Of a stretch of DNA of 64,000 bases, positions 50,749 through 58,580 are shown piece after piece. Each line of letters opens with the position of its first letter. The first letter of the stretch is position 1. A program made the position numbers and the translations under genes. This stretch comes from Halopenitus sp041821145 (lineage in GTDB: Archaea; Halobacteriota; Halobacteria; Halobacteriales; Haloferacaceae): positions 6,731 to 70,730 of the forward strand of contig NZ_JBGUBC010000014.1 of the NCBI RefSeq assembly GCF_041821145.1, given 5' to 3'. The notes under the pieces were generated by a model that had not been told where the DNA came from, made no database searches, and was given only the letters and a program-made list of their open reading frames with translations.

Positions 50749-50797
50749 TGTGACTGACACCGGCTCTGGGTTAGGTGGTGTAACTCGTAGTCACATC
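50747..50797. repeat. Inverted repeat in the convergent space after the membrane gene and rpl11
   Basis: Nine-base arms GATGTGACT (50747-50755) and AGTCACATC (50789-50797), with inner short arms ACACC/GGTGT. It overlaps the last codon of the membrane gene. As it lies in the convergent space, a bidirectional transcription end or an RNA hairpin is the simplest reading. Confidence 0.5.
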
Positions 50798-50879
50798 GAT
50801 CACACTACGGGGACGGTCGTAAACGCCACACGCACGAAACGTCGGCTCGAAAGGGAAAACGAGTCGATGAGCGGTCGGA

Positions 50880-51356
50880 TTACGCCTCGAGAACGTCGTC
50901 GTACTCGCCGGCGTCGACGCGATCGTCGAACGTCCGGGCATCCTCACCGTCGATCGTGACGCCGAGGGAGGCGCAGGTTCCGCCGATCTCCTTGGCGGCG
51001 TTCTTCGTGTCGTAGGCCAACAGATCGGAGGACTTTCGCTCCGCGACCGTCTTGACCTGTTCGACCGACAGATCGGCGACGAACTCCGATTGGGGCTCGC
51101 CCGAGCCGGTCTCGAAGCCGGCCTCGTCCTTTACCAGTTCGGCCGTCGGCGGGACGCCGACCTCGATCGAAAAGGAGCCGTCGTCCTCGTACTCGACGGT
51201 GACGGGGACTTCCATCCCGTCGAATGCGGCGGTCTCCTCGTTTATCTCGCTGACGACGCCCTGCACGTCCACAGGCGTCGGCCCGAGTTCGGGGCCGAGC
51301 GGCGGACCGGGGGTGGCCTGCCCGCCGGGGACGAGCACTTCGATGGTTCCAGCCAT
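50880..51356 (-). CDS. rpl11: Large ribosomal subunit protein L11
   Basis: A 158-residue L11 of the GTPase-associated centre. The N-terminus MAGTIEVLVPGGQATPGPPLGPELGPTPV has the usual Pro-rich hinge, and the C-terminus (about 75-158) binds 23S rRNA (KNAAKEIGGTCASLGVTIDG). A TTAAAA element about 25-29 bp upstream suggests a separate leaderless transcript; L11 is also transcribed separately from the L1 operon in Halobacterium. Confidence 0.97.
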   Translation of the reverse strand: MAGTIEVLVPGGQATPGPPLGPELGPTPVDVQGVVSEINEETAAFDGMEVPVTVEYEDDGSFSIEVGVPPTAELVKDEAGFETGSGEPQSEFVADLSVEQVKTVAERKSSDLLAYDTKNAAKEIGGTCASLGVTIDGEDARTFDDRVDAGEYDDVLEA

Positions 51357-51544
51357 ATGCGTATCAACCCGACCGCGACTTTTAACGGTTGTTCTTCGTC
51401 TCTGGGTGCGCAAGCATTTGACACGCGAGCACACCTATCCGAGACAACCCGGAACCGAAGGGGCGATCATCCAGTCGTGTCGATCGGTCGCACACGTCGT
51501 CGGGTCTCGGGCCGTTTTTACCGTCCCGCCACGCAGAAACGACA

Positions 51545-52747
51545 ATGAGCTATCGGATCGGACTCGTCGGCAAGCCCTCGGTGGGCAAATCGACGTTCTT
51601 CAACGCGGCGACCATGAACGACGTGCCCGAGGGGGCCTACCCGTTCACCACGATCGACCCGAGCGTCGGCGAGGCGTACGTCCGCGTTCCGTGTGCGGCA
51701 CCGGAATTCGACGAGACGTGCACGCCGAGCGTTGGCGTCTGTGCGGACGGAACGCGATTCGTCCCCGTCCAGCTCGTCGACGTCGCCGGACTCGTTCCCG
51801 GCGCTCACGAGGGGCGCGGACTCGGCAACCAGTTTCTGACCGACCTCAACGAGACGGACGTACTCGTCCACGTCGTCGACTTCTCGGGGACCACCGACAT
51901 CGAGGGCGAACCGACTGAGGGCCACGACCCCCGCGAGGACATCGACTTCCTGGAGGAGGAACTCGACGCGTGGTACCTCGACGTCCTCGAGAAGGGGATC
52001 GATAAACACGGCACGCGGTATCACGGCGCCGAGGCCGTGATCGAGGAGGACCTGGCGGAACAGCTCTCCGCGTTCGGGATCACGAAAGACGAGGTAAAGC
52101 AGGTGATCCTCGCGGAGGGGCTCGAACTCGATGCCGACGCCTGGGAGGAGAGCGACCGCGAGGGACTCGCCCGCGAGATCAGAAAGCGAACGAAGCCGAT
52201 GGTCGTCGCCGCCAACAAGATGGACACTCCCGAGGCCCAGCGAAACTTCGAGGAGATCACGGCCGATCCCGACTATGACCACCTCACATTCGTTCCCGCG
52301 AGCGCACACGCGGAGAAGGCGCTCAAGAACGCGGCCGAGACGGGTGTCGTCGAGTACACCGCCGGCGAGGACGACTTCGATGTCCGCGCGGACGTCTCGA
52401 CCGACCAGGCGGACGGGCTCGATCGGATCGCGACGTTCCTCGATGAGTACGGGGGGACGGGCGTTCAATCGTGTCTGGAGGCCGCGATCTTCGACGTTCT
52501 CGGGTGTATTGCAGTGTTCCCGGGATCCGCGAACGGCCCAAAAGACGAGAAGGGCGTCTTCCGCGACTGTTTCCTCCTGCCCGAGGACTCGACCACCGAG
52601 GACTTCGCCTTCCACATCCACTCGGATATCGGCGAGGGGCTGCTCCACGGGATCGACTGTCGTAGCGATCGGCAGGTCTCGAAGAGCCATGAACTCTCCC
52701 ATCGGGACGTGATCGAACTCGTCTCGACGAAGCAGGCGATAGCATAA
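51545..52747 (+). CDS. ychF: YchF/OLA1-family P-loop NTPase
   Basis: A 400-residue TRAFAC-class NTPase of the Obg-related YchF group, which binds ribosomes. Walker A GLVGKPSVGKSTFFNA (6-20), YPFTTIDPSVGEAYVR as switch I, and DVAGLVPGAHEGRGLGNQFL as switch II. A long helical insertion (about 135-215) and a C-terminal TGS-like domain (about 315-400) follow. The specificity motif reads ANKMD (about 223) and not the NxxE of ATP-preferring bacterial and human YchF, so GTP use is plausible. The start is the first ATG after a T-rich element. Confidence 0.94.
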   Translation: MSYRIGLVGKPSVGKSTFFNAATMNDVPEGAYPFTTIDPSVGEAYVRVPCAAPEFDETCTPSVGVCADGTRFVPVQLVDVAGLVPGAHEGRGLGNQFLTDLNETDVLVHVVDFSGTTDIEGEPTEGHDPREDIDFLEEELDAWYLDVLEKGIDKHGTRYHGAEAVIEEDLAEQLSAFGITKDEVKQVILAEGLELDADAWEESDREGLAREIRKRTKPMVVAANKMDTPEAQRNFEEITADPDYDHLTFVPASAHAEKALKNAAETGVVEYTAGEDDFDVRADVSTDQADGLDRIATFLDEYGGTGVQSCLEAAIFDVLGCIAVFPGSANGPKDEKGVFRDCFLLPEDSTTEDFAFHIHSDIGEGLLHGIDCRSDRQVSKSHELSHRDVIELVSTKQAIA

Positions 52748-52803
52748 CCTAGCAGAGCCACCGTCACGAGCCGTTTATCCCGTCCGGGATCGAATCCTTC
52801 CGC

Positions 52804-53607
52804 GTGCGAACCGTTCGGATGCTTCCCTCGGCCGAGCACGATCCGCTTCCGGAGTGGTGTACGGTCGATGTCCGCTCGGTCCCGACGCTTCCCGCCTGGG
52901 CGATCGAGGAGTTCTCCGAGCCGGGAGCGACCGTCCTCGATCCGTTCGCGGGCTTCGGAACCACGCTCCGTGCCGCCCAGCGGCTCGACCGTGAGGCGTA
53001 TGGGATCGAACTGGAGGAGCGTCGTGTCGAGTACATTCGTGATCGGCTATCCAGGAACCGCGATCGACCGGCAACGAACGCGGCGACCGACGAGGACGAA
53101 GGAACACGCGTCGTCGTCGGGGACGCGATGGCGGGACCGGCGGCCTTCCACGAGGCCGGGATCGACCCGCCCGTCGCCGACCTGGTCTATACCGCCCCGC
53201 CGTACATGCTTGAGGGGACGGACACGGATCCGCTCACCAACTACCGGGGCTCGGGAAGCTACGAGGGATATCTATCGCGAATGACGATGGCCTTCGAGGC
53301 CATCACCGGCCTCCTTGACGACGACGCGACGATCGTCGTGGAGGCATCGAACCTCCGGGCCGGACCTGCCGTGACGATGCTGGCGTGGGATCTCGCGGAG
53401 GCGATCGACCATGCCGATGGCTATCGGTTCCGCGTCGAGATCGTCGTCGGTTTCGATGAGTCCGAAGACAGTCAGGACCGTAGCGAGACGAACGAGTCAC
53501 CCGGCTCGGCCGATCCGGACGATGGATCGGATCCCCTCGATTCGGGACGCTATGGCTACGGCTACGATCACTGTTACTGTCTGGTGTTCGATCGACTCTC
53601 GACGTAA
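52804..53607 (+). CDS. Orphan DNA (N4-cytosine/N6-adenine)-type methyltransferase
   Basis: A 267-residue beta-class amino-methyltransferase-like protein. The SAM site comes second in order of use: motif I is ATVLDPFAGFGTTLRAAQ (about 40-57) and the catalytic motif IV is VYTAPPYMLEG (about 137-147, TAPPY for the usual TSPPY). The C-terminal part ends YGYGYDHCYCLVFDRL. There is no restriction gene nearby, so it is an orphan. It could also be an RNA methylase. Start at the GTG, with CGTTTATCCC about 25-33 bp upstream. Confidence 0.78.
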   Translation: MRTVRMLPSAEHDPLPEWCTVDVRSVPTLPAWAIEEFSEPGATVLDPFAGFGTTLRAAQRLDREAYGIELEERRVEYIRDRLSRNRDRPATNAATDEDEGTRVVVGDAMAGPAAFHEAGIDPPVADLVYTAPPYMLEGTDTDPLTNYRGSGSYEGYLSRMTMAFEAITGLLDDDATIVVEASNLRAGPAVTMLAWDLAEAIDHADGYRFRVEIVVGFDESEDSQDRSETNESPGSADPDDGSDPLDSGRYGYGYDHCYCLVFDRLST

Positions 53608-53689
53608 TCGTTCGTTCCTCAACCGCAACGTGCTCGAGATGGGATCGGGTTGAGATCGAATTCGAAATTCGGACCCGGGAGATCGCCGA

Positions 53690-55387
53690 TCAGTCGTCGG
53701 CCGAGACAGCGCCCGAGGATCCGCCGAGATCGGCCGCGACCGTCTCGATCCGATCGCTCGGGATCGTGCCGTCCTCACGGAGCCCGCGCTCCTCGTAATA
53801 CTCCTGGACCGCTTCCTCGAGGTCGGGGATCTCGTAGGGGAGCGTGTCGTCGTCGACGTCCTTCCCACGGCGGTTGTTGAAGTGCCGCTCGCGTTCGATC
53901 GTCTTCGCGCCGATCTCCAGAAGCTCGTCGTAGGACGTGTCGAGGAGCGTTGCGAGTCGATCGTTCGTCACGTAGTCGTCAGCGAACGCACAGACGATCG
54001 CCGAATCACGGATCGCACAGCGGTTCTCCTTTTCGACCAGGAGCTCGGATTTACCGAGCGTTCCCTCGTGGTCGATCACGCCGTCGTACTCCTCGCCGTG
54101 GATCTGGCTGTACATGTGGTCTCCGCCCCGGTTCGAGACCGCATACGAGAGTCCCTGACCGTGGATGACGCGGCCGTCGTGTGCCGCGAACGCCATTCCT
54201 TTAACTGTGTAGTCACCGACGTCGAGCTGGTCGTGGACACGGTGGACGCCTTCAGCGAGGTCGTCGCCGATCCCGTCGCGGTGGGCGATCTTCTCCGTCA
54301 TCTCATGGGCCAACTCCGCGTTACCGAGCTCGTCCTCGCTCGCGAGGTAGGCCGCGACCGTGACACCTGCGGAGATCGTATCGAGACCCAGGACGTCACA
54401 CAGCTCGTTGCCGCGCATCACGTCGACGATATTGTCGACACCCTGAAGGGAGCCGTACGAGTAGACGGTCTCGAATTCGGGACCTTCGGTCTCGACGCCC
54501 GACTCCTCGTCGCGGGTCGGCAGCTTGCAGGCGTACGCGCACTGCGAGCAGGCTTCCTTTTTGTACTTTTTCTCCTCGACGGCGTCGCCGCCGATCGACG
54601 CGGCGTGTTCGAAGTGATACTCCTCGAAATACCGGGTCGGGAGTGCGAAGTTCTCGTTTATGAACTCCGTCCCGCTCGTCGTGCCCTGACGGCGGAACAG
54701 GTCGTCGGAGGTCGCTGCCTCGCGATGGATGTCCATCTCCGGCGGGTCGGGAATCTCGATTTCGGGGTGTGAGTCGCCCTCGAAGGTGACCGCCTTCAGG
54801 TTCTTCGATCCGAGTACGGCGCCGAGACCGCCGCGACCGAACGCCCGGGAGTCATAGGTCATCACGCACGCGAACCGGACCAGGTTCTCGCCGGCCGGGC
54901 CGATCGTGATGCAGTTTTCGGGGCCGAGACCGCGAGTCTCCTCGACGTATTCGGAGACCTCCGGCACCTTCGCGCCCTCGAGATCCGGGACTTCCTCGAA
55001 CTCGACGCCCTCGTCCGTGACGTGGGCGATGAGGAGTTCGTCGCTCGCGCCGGTCACCTCGAGCGTCGAGATGCCGGCGCCGGCGAACTCCCGCGAGAGG
55101 TACCCGCCGGCGTTCGTCGAGACGAGCCCGTCGGTGAGCGGTGAGAGACTGGTCATCGACATTCGTCCGGTAAAGGACGTGGTCGACGACTGGAACGGTC
55201 CGATCGAGAGGTAGGCGCGGTTCTCCGGACCGAACGGGTCGGCGTCGAACGGAATTCGGTCGTGTGCGAGCGCGGTCGCCACGCTCCGACCGCCGATGAA
55301 TTCCTCGAGAATATCGTCGATGTTAGTTCGGGTCGCCGTTCGATCGTTCAGATCCAGCGTGAGTAATGGTCCTTCCGCGTGTAGCAT
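53690..55387 (-). CDS. aor: Tungsten-dependent aldehyde ferredoxin oxidoreductase
   Basis: A 565-residue AOR-family enzyme oxidising aldehydes to acids with ferredoxin as acceptor. N-terminal domain: FIGGRSVATALAHD, TGRMSMTSLSPLTDGL and DSRAFGRGGLGAVLGSKNLKAV, the tungstopterin-binding motifs. The cluster ligands follow C280-x2-C283-x3-C287 (ACSQCAYACKLP), with a fourth Cys further on (near IVCAFADD or RCAIRD). TATA TTATTTAT about 20-27 bp upstream supports the start MLHAEGPLL. The real aldehyde substrate is unknown. Confidence 0.94.
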   Translation of the reverse strand: MLHAEGPLLTLDLNDRTATRTNIDDILEEFIGGRSVATALAHDRIPFDADPFGPENRAYLSIGPFQSSTTSFTGRMSMTSLSPLTDGLVSTNAGGYLSREFAGAGISTLEVTGASDELLIAHVTDEGVEFEEVPDLEGAKVPEVSEYVEETRGLGPENCITIGPAGENLVRFACVMTYDSRAFGRGGLGAVLGSKNLKAVTFEGDSHPEIEIPDPPEMDIHREAATSDDLFRRQGTTSGTEFINENFALPTRYFEEYHFEHAASIGGDAVEEKKYKKEACSQCAYACKLPTRDEESGVETEGPEFETVYSYGSLQGVDNIVDVMRGNELCDVLGLDTISAGVTVAAYLASEDELGNAELAHEMTEKIAHRDGIGDDLAEGVHRVHDQLDVGDYTVKGMAFAAHDGRVIHGQGLSYAVSNRGGDHMYSQIHGEEYDGVIDHEGTLGKSELLVEKENRCAIRDSAIVCAFADDYVTNDRLATLLDTSYDELLEIGAKTIERERHFNNRRGKDVDDDTLPYEIPDLEEAVQEYYEERGLREDGTIPSDRIETVAADLGGSSGAVSADD

Positions 55388-55522
55388 ACCAAGCGATCGA
55401 TCGACCAGATAAATAACTGTATCCCTCTCCCGCGATCGCATCCGGATCGATCACGGTGCGGCCCGCTCAGGATCACCCCCTGCCCGATCACACGATTTCG
55501 CCCGGGAACACGCGCCGTTTGA

Positions 55523-56992
55523 TCACTCGCGTGCCGTCTCGATCAGTCGATCGAACGCGCCTGAGGCTGCGTGGCGGTGAGCGTAGGTCCCGACCGTTCG
55601 GTATTCGGTCAGCCCATCGCGTTCGCCGTCGATCCCGTCCCCGCGCTGGACGTGGAACGCGAATCGGGCGTCGGAATCGACGTCCGCCGTCGACTTCGCC
55701 TCGGAAGCGAGCGCGTGTTCGGAGTAATGAAACTCGTGACCGCGGTGGTGCTCGCCCGCCTTCGCAGTCGGGCCGTCCCCGATCGCCTCGAGTTCCACGT
55801 GGTCGAGCGCCTGGTACCGTTCACACATGCGGACGCGTCCCGGGAGAACCCCCGCCATCTCGTGTGTCTCACCATCCACGGTCGTAAGCGACTCCGTAAG
55901 GGCCATCAGCCCGCCACACTCTCCGAGGATCGGCAGTCCCTCCGCGGCCCGCTCCGCGATCGTCGCCAATGCGGGCGAGTCCGCCAGCGCAGCCGCGTGA
56001 AGCTCCGGATATCCCCCTGGCAGGTAGACGGCGTCACATTCCGGGAGATCGTCGCCCGCGACAGGAGCGAACGGTTCGATCGTGGCTCGCGCAGCGAATC
56101 GCTCGTGGACTGCCGGATAGACGAACCGAAAGGCCGAATCGCTCGCAACGGCGATCGTCGGGGAGTCGGTCGACGTCGTGGTCGGCGACTCCACCGACTT
56201 CGTGGCGCGTTGTGGGATCGGTCGACGGGCGACATCGATGAGCGTGTCGACGTCCAGATGGGCAGCGACCGTCGAGAGCGTCTCCCGGTCGATCGGCGCC
56301 TCATCACCCATCCGCAGCCCGAGGTGGCGGTCGGGGATCTCGAGGTCCTCGGTCGGCGGGATCCGTCCGAGATACCGAAGGCCCTCGGGAAGCGACTCGC
56401 GGATGCCCGCCTCGTGTCGGCCGCCATGGGCACGCTGGGCGATGACACCGACGACGTCCACGCGCGGCTCGTCGGTGGCGTTCCGGACGTCCGCCGGCAA
56501 CGTGAGGTGGTCCGCGTACTCGCGAAAGCCGAGCGCGGTCGCTCCCACGCTCTCCATCCCGGCGCTTGCGTCAATGACGAGGACGATCGGGAGACCGAGA
56601 GCCGCCGCGGTCGCAGCCGTCGAGGTAACGCTCCCGTCATAGAGTCCCATCATCCCTTCGACGACGGCGACGTCGCCCTCGACGCGGGTGAGGTTTCGAC
56701 GAACGCCGTCGATGCCCTGCATCCACGTGTCCAGCGTTCGTGAGGGCGTTCCAGTGATGGCAGCGTGGTGACTCGGATCGATGTAGTCCGGCCCCGCCTT
56801 TGCCGAGACCGGATCGTGGCCTGCCTCCTCCAAAGCCGTCATCGCCGCGAGAGTCGCAACGGTCTTGCCAACTCCGGAGGCCGTGCCGGCGAGGACGAGT
56901 CCACGATCCGGGCCGTCGTTCGAAACACGATCCTCGTCGATCGCGGTTCGGTCGTCGACTCTGGTTCGGCCTCCCCCGCGCACGCGTTCCAT
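55523..56992 (-). CDS. cbiA: Cobyrinate a,c-diamide synthase
   Basis: A 489-residue CbiA, which amidates carboxylates a and c of cobyrinate in cobalamin synthesis using glutamine and ATP. Residues about 30-230 hold the dethiobiotin-synthetase-like ATP domain (GTASGVGKTVATLAAM, KAGPDYIDPSHH, VVEGMMGLYDG). Residues about 280-480 hold the class I glutaminase domain (VYLPGGYPELHAAALAD, LGECGGLMALTESL with the catalytic Cys, and the C-terminal His in TVGTYAHRHAA). No other cob/cbi gene is in the window. The start at 56992 gives a short acidic N-terminus; the ATG 8 codons upstream is also possible. Confidence 0.93.
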   Translation of the reverse strand: MERVRGGGRTRVDDRTAIDEDRVSNDGPDRGLVLAGTASGVGKTVATLAAMTALEEAGHDPVSAKAGPDYIDPSHHAAITGTPSRTLDTWMQGIDGVRRNLTRVEGDVAVVEGMMGLYDGSVTSTAATAAALGLPIVLVIDASAGMESVGATALGFREYADHLTLPADVRNATDEPRVDVVGVIAQRAHGGRHEAGIRESLPEGLRYLGRIPPTEDLEIPDRHLGLRMGDEAPIDRETLSTVAAHLDVDTLIDVARRPIPQRATKSVESPTTTSTDSPTIAVASDSAFRFVYPAVHERFAARATIEPFAPVAGDDLPECDAVYLPGGYPELHAAALADSPALATIAERAAEGLPILGECGGLMALTESLTTVDGETHEMAGVLPGRVRMCERYQALDHVELEAIGDGPTAKAGEHHRGHEFHYSEHALASEAKSTADVDSDARFAFHVQRGDGIDGERDGLTEYRTVGTYAHRHAASGAFDRLIETARE

Positions 56993-57158
56993 CACATATG
57001 TGATCTGCGGAGCCAAAGTTGACCCTTCCGGTCGGGGAGCGCGTCGCCCGACGCATCCGACACGAACGTTTATTCACGATAGCGATCAACGGGCAGGTGA
57101 CGCTTCCATCGAGTTCCGGAACGGACGAACGCCCACGGATGCCAGACACGACCGATAC

Positions 57159-57455
57159 ATGAACCTACACGAGCGAATCGACACGTACCTTACGACGATC
57201 GAGGAGTGGTTGCACGGGCTCTATCACGGGATGATCGAACATCCGTCCTTCGAGAAGATCGAAAAGGAAGCCGAGGACGCGGCCGACGTCTTCATGTTCG
57301 CCTGCTTTGCCGACGCCTTCGGCATTCCGAGTCCGATTTCGTATTACACTGCTGAACTCCTCCCGTTCCTGTCCGAGGAGTTTCTCGCGTGGGAACGTCG
57401 GATGTGGGACCGTCGATCGCTCATCGAACGGAAGGGCCAACAGTACCACTTTTGA
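57159..57455 (+). CDS. Small helical protein upstream of the ArsA/Get3-like ATPase
   Basis: A 98-residue, mostly helical acidic protein with aromatic-rich stretches (IEEWLHGLYHGMIEHPSFEKI, ISYYTAELLPFLSEEFLAWERRMWDRR). It has no predicted export signal. Its stop is three bases before the ATG of the ATPase gene, so the two are cotranscribed and probably work together. I do not recognise the family. A TATA-like CGTTTATTC lies about 90 bp upstream (57066-57074), so a leader is possible. Confidence 0.75.
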   Translation: MNLHERIDTYLTTIEEWLHGLYHGMIEHPSFEKIEKEAEDAADVFMFACFADAFGIPSPISYYTAELLPFLSEEFLAWERRMWDRRSLIERKGQQYHF

Positions 57456-57458
57456 TCC

Positions 57459-58436
57459 ATGCGTAAATTCGTATTCTTCGGCGGAAAAGGCGGCGTCGGC
57501 AAGACGACCGTCTCAAGCGCCTACGGCCTGAAGTGTGCGGAACGGGGGCTTTCGACCCTACTCGTCTCCACTGATCCGGCTCACAGCACCTCCGATGTCT
57601 TCGACCAGCAGTTCGACGACGATCCCACGTCGGTCGAGGGCCACGAGAACCTCTGGGCGATGGAGATCGATCCCGAAATGGAGATCGAACGCCACATGAA
57701 CGAGATCCGCTCGTCGATGGGCGACCAGGTGAGTCCCGCCATCGTCAACGAGATCGACAGGCAGATCGAACTCGCTCACCGGACTCCGGGTGCCTACGAG
57801 GCCGCACTCTTCGACCGGTTCATCCAGGTGATGCGTGACAGCGACGCGTACGACCGGGTCGTCTTTGACACCTCGCCGACCGGTGGCACTCTCCGCTTGC
57901 TGGCGCTCCCGGAGTTCCTCGAGTCGTGGATCGACCGCCTCGCGGAGAAGCGGCGTGAGAGCGTTGACCTCTTCGAGAAGGCGGCGATCGGGGATAAGCA
58001 GGCCAGAGCGCGATTGGAGGACGATCCGATCATCGAACGGCTCGCGGAGCGCAAGGCGAAATTCGAGTTCGCGGGTCGCACGCTGCGTGAGAACGCCGCC
58101 TTCCACCTCGTGTTGAATCCCGACGAGCTGTCGATCGAGGAATCCCGTCGAGCGATCGACGAACTCAACGCGGCCGAACTCTCCGTCGACGGGCTCGTGA
58201 TCAACAAGATCGCGCCGAAACCGGACGACGAGGAGACCGGAACCGGTGCCACCTATCTCCGTGAACGACACCGAACCGAACGCGAGCGGCTCGACCGCAT
58301 CCGCTCGGAGTTCTCCGAGCCGATCGTGGCGACGATCGAACAGCGCGTTTCGGAGATCAAAGGCGACCTGCTCGCCGAGATCGCGGCGGAACTCGCGATC
58401 GAGGTCGAAACGGCGGATGCGACGCCGAACGTGTGA
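57459..58436 (+). CDS. arsA: ArsA/Get3-family ATPase
   Basis: A 325-residue deviant-Walker ATPase. P-loop FFGGKGGVGKTTVSSAYGLKCAERG (6-30), the switch I segment STDPAHSTSDVF, switch II FDTSPTGGTLRLLALP, and the A-loop-like region LVINKIAP. Get3 inserts tail-anchored membrane proteins, and ArsA drives arsenite export. The switch II motif reads DTSPTG and there is no arsenite-efflux gene nearby, so a Get3-like role or another is more likely. I see no CxxC pair, which the fungal Get3 uses for its dimer zinc. Single-domain form. Confidence 0.88.
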   Translation: MRKFVFFGGKGGVGKTTVSSAYGLKCAERGLSTLLVSTDPAHSTSDVFDQQFDDDPTSVEGHENLWAMEIDPEMEIERHMNEIRSSMGDQVSPAIVNEIDRQIELAHRTPGAYEAALFDRFIQVMRDSDAYDRVVFDTSPTGGTLRLLALPEFLESWIDRLAEKRRESVDLFEKAAIGDKQARARLEDDPIIERLAERKAKFEFAGRTLRENAAFHLVLNPDELSIEESRRAIDELNAAELSVDGLVINKIAPKPDDEETGTGATYLRERHRTERERLDRIRSEFSEPIVATIEQRVSEIKGDLLAEIAAELAIEVETADATPNV

Positions 58437-58459
58437 TCGTCCGAGGAGCGTACTGTTCG

Positions 58460-58476
58460 TCGGCAAAATATGCCGA
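58460..58476. promoter_or_regulatory. Perfect 6-bp inverted repeat upstream of cstA
   Basis: TCGGCA and TGCCGA flank an AAATA centre. It lies 24 bp past the ArsA stop and 105 bp before the cstA ATG. The size suits a dimeric regulator site; it could also be a weak terminator for the upstream operon. Confidence 0.35.
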
Positions 58477-58540
58477 TAACTCGGATCCATGTTCCAAGCA
58501 TCTCTTCGGTAATGCGCCAGCCGGGTCAGTCACCATAATT

Positions 58541-58548
58541 ATTATAAA
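58541..58548 (+). promoter_or_regulatory. TATA element of cstA
   Basis: ATTATAAA, in an AT-rich stretch, lies 33-40 bp before the ATG at 58581 and predicts a leader of only a few bases. Confidence 0.5.
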
Positions 58549-58580
58549 GGATTTTGACACAGATAGGATCAGAGCTCACT

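Noticed and set aside
57459..58436. Arsenite resistance operon
   Set aside because: The ATPase is of the ArsA/Get3 type, but there is no arsB, acr3 or arsR nearby, so the arsenite role has no support from context.
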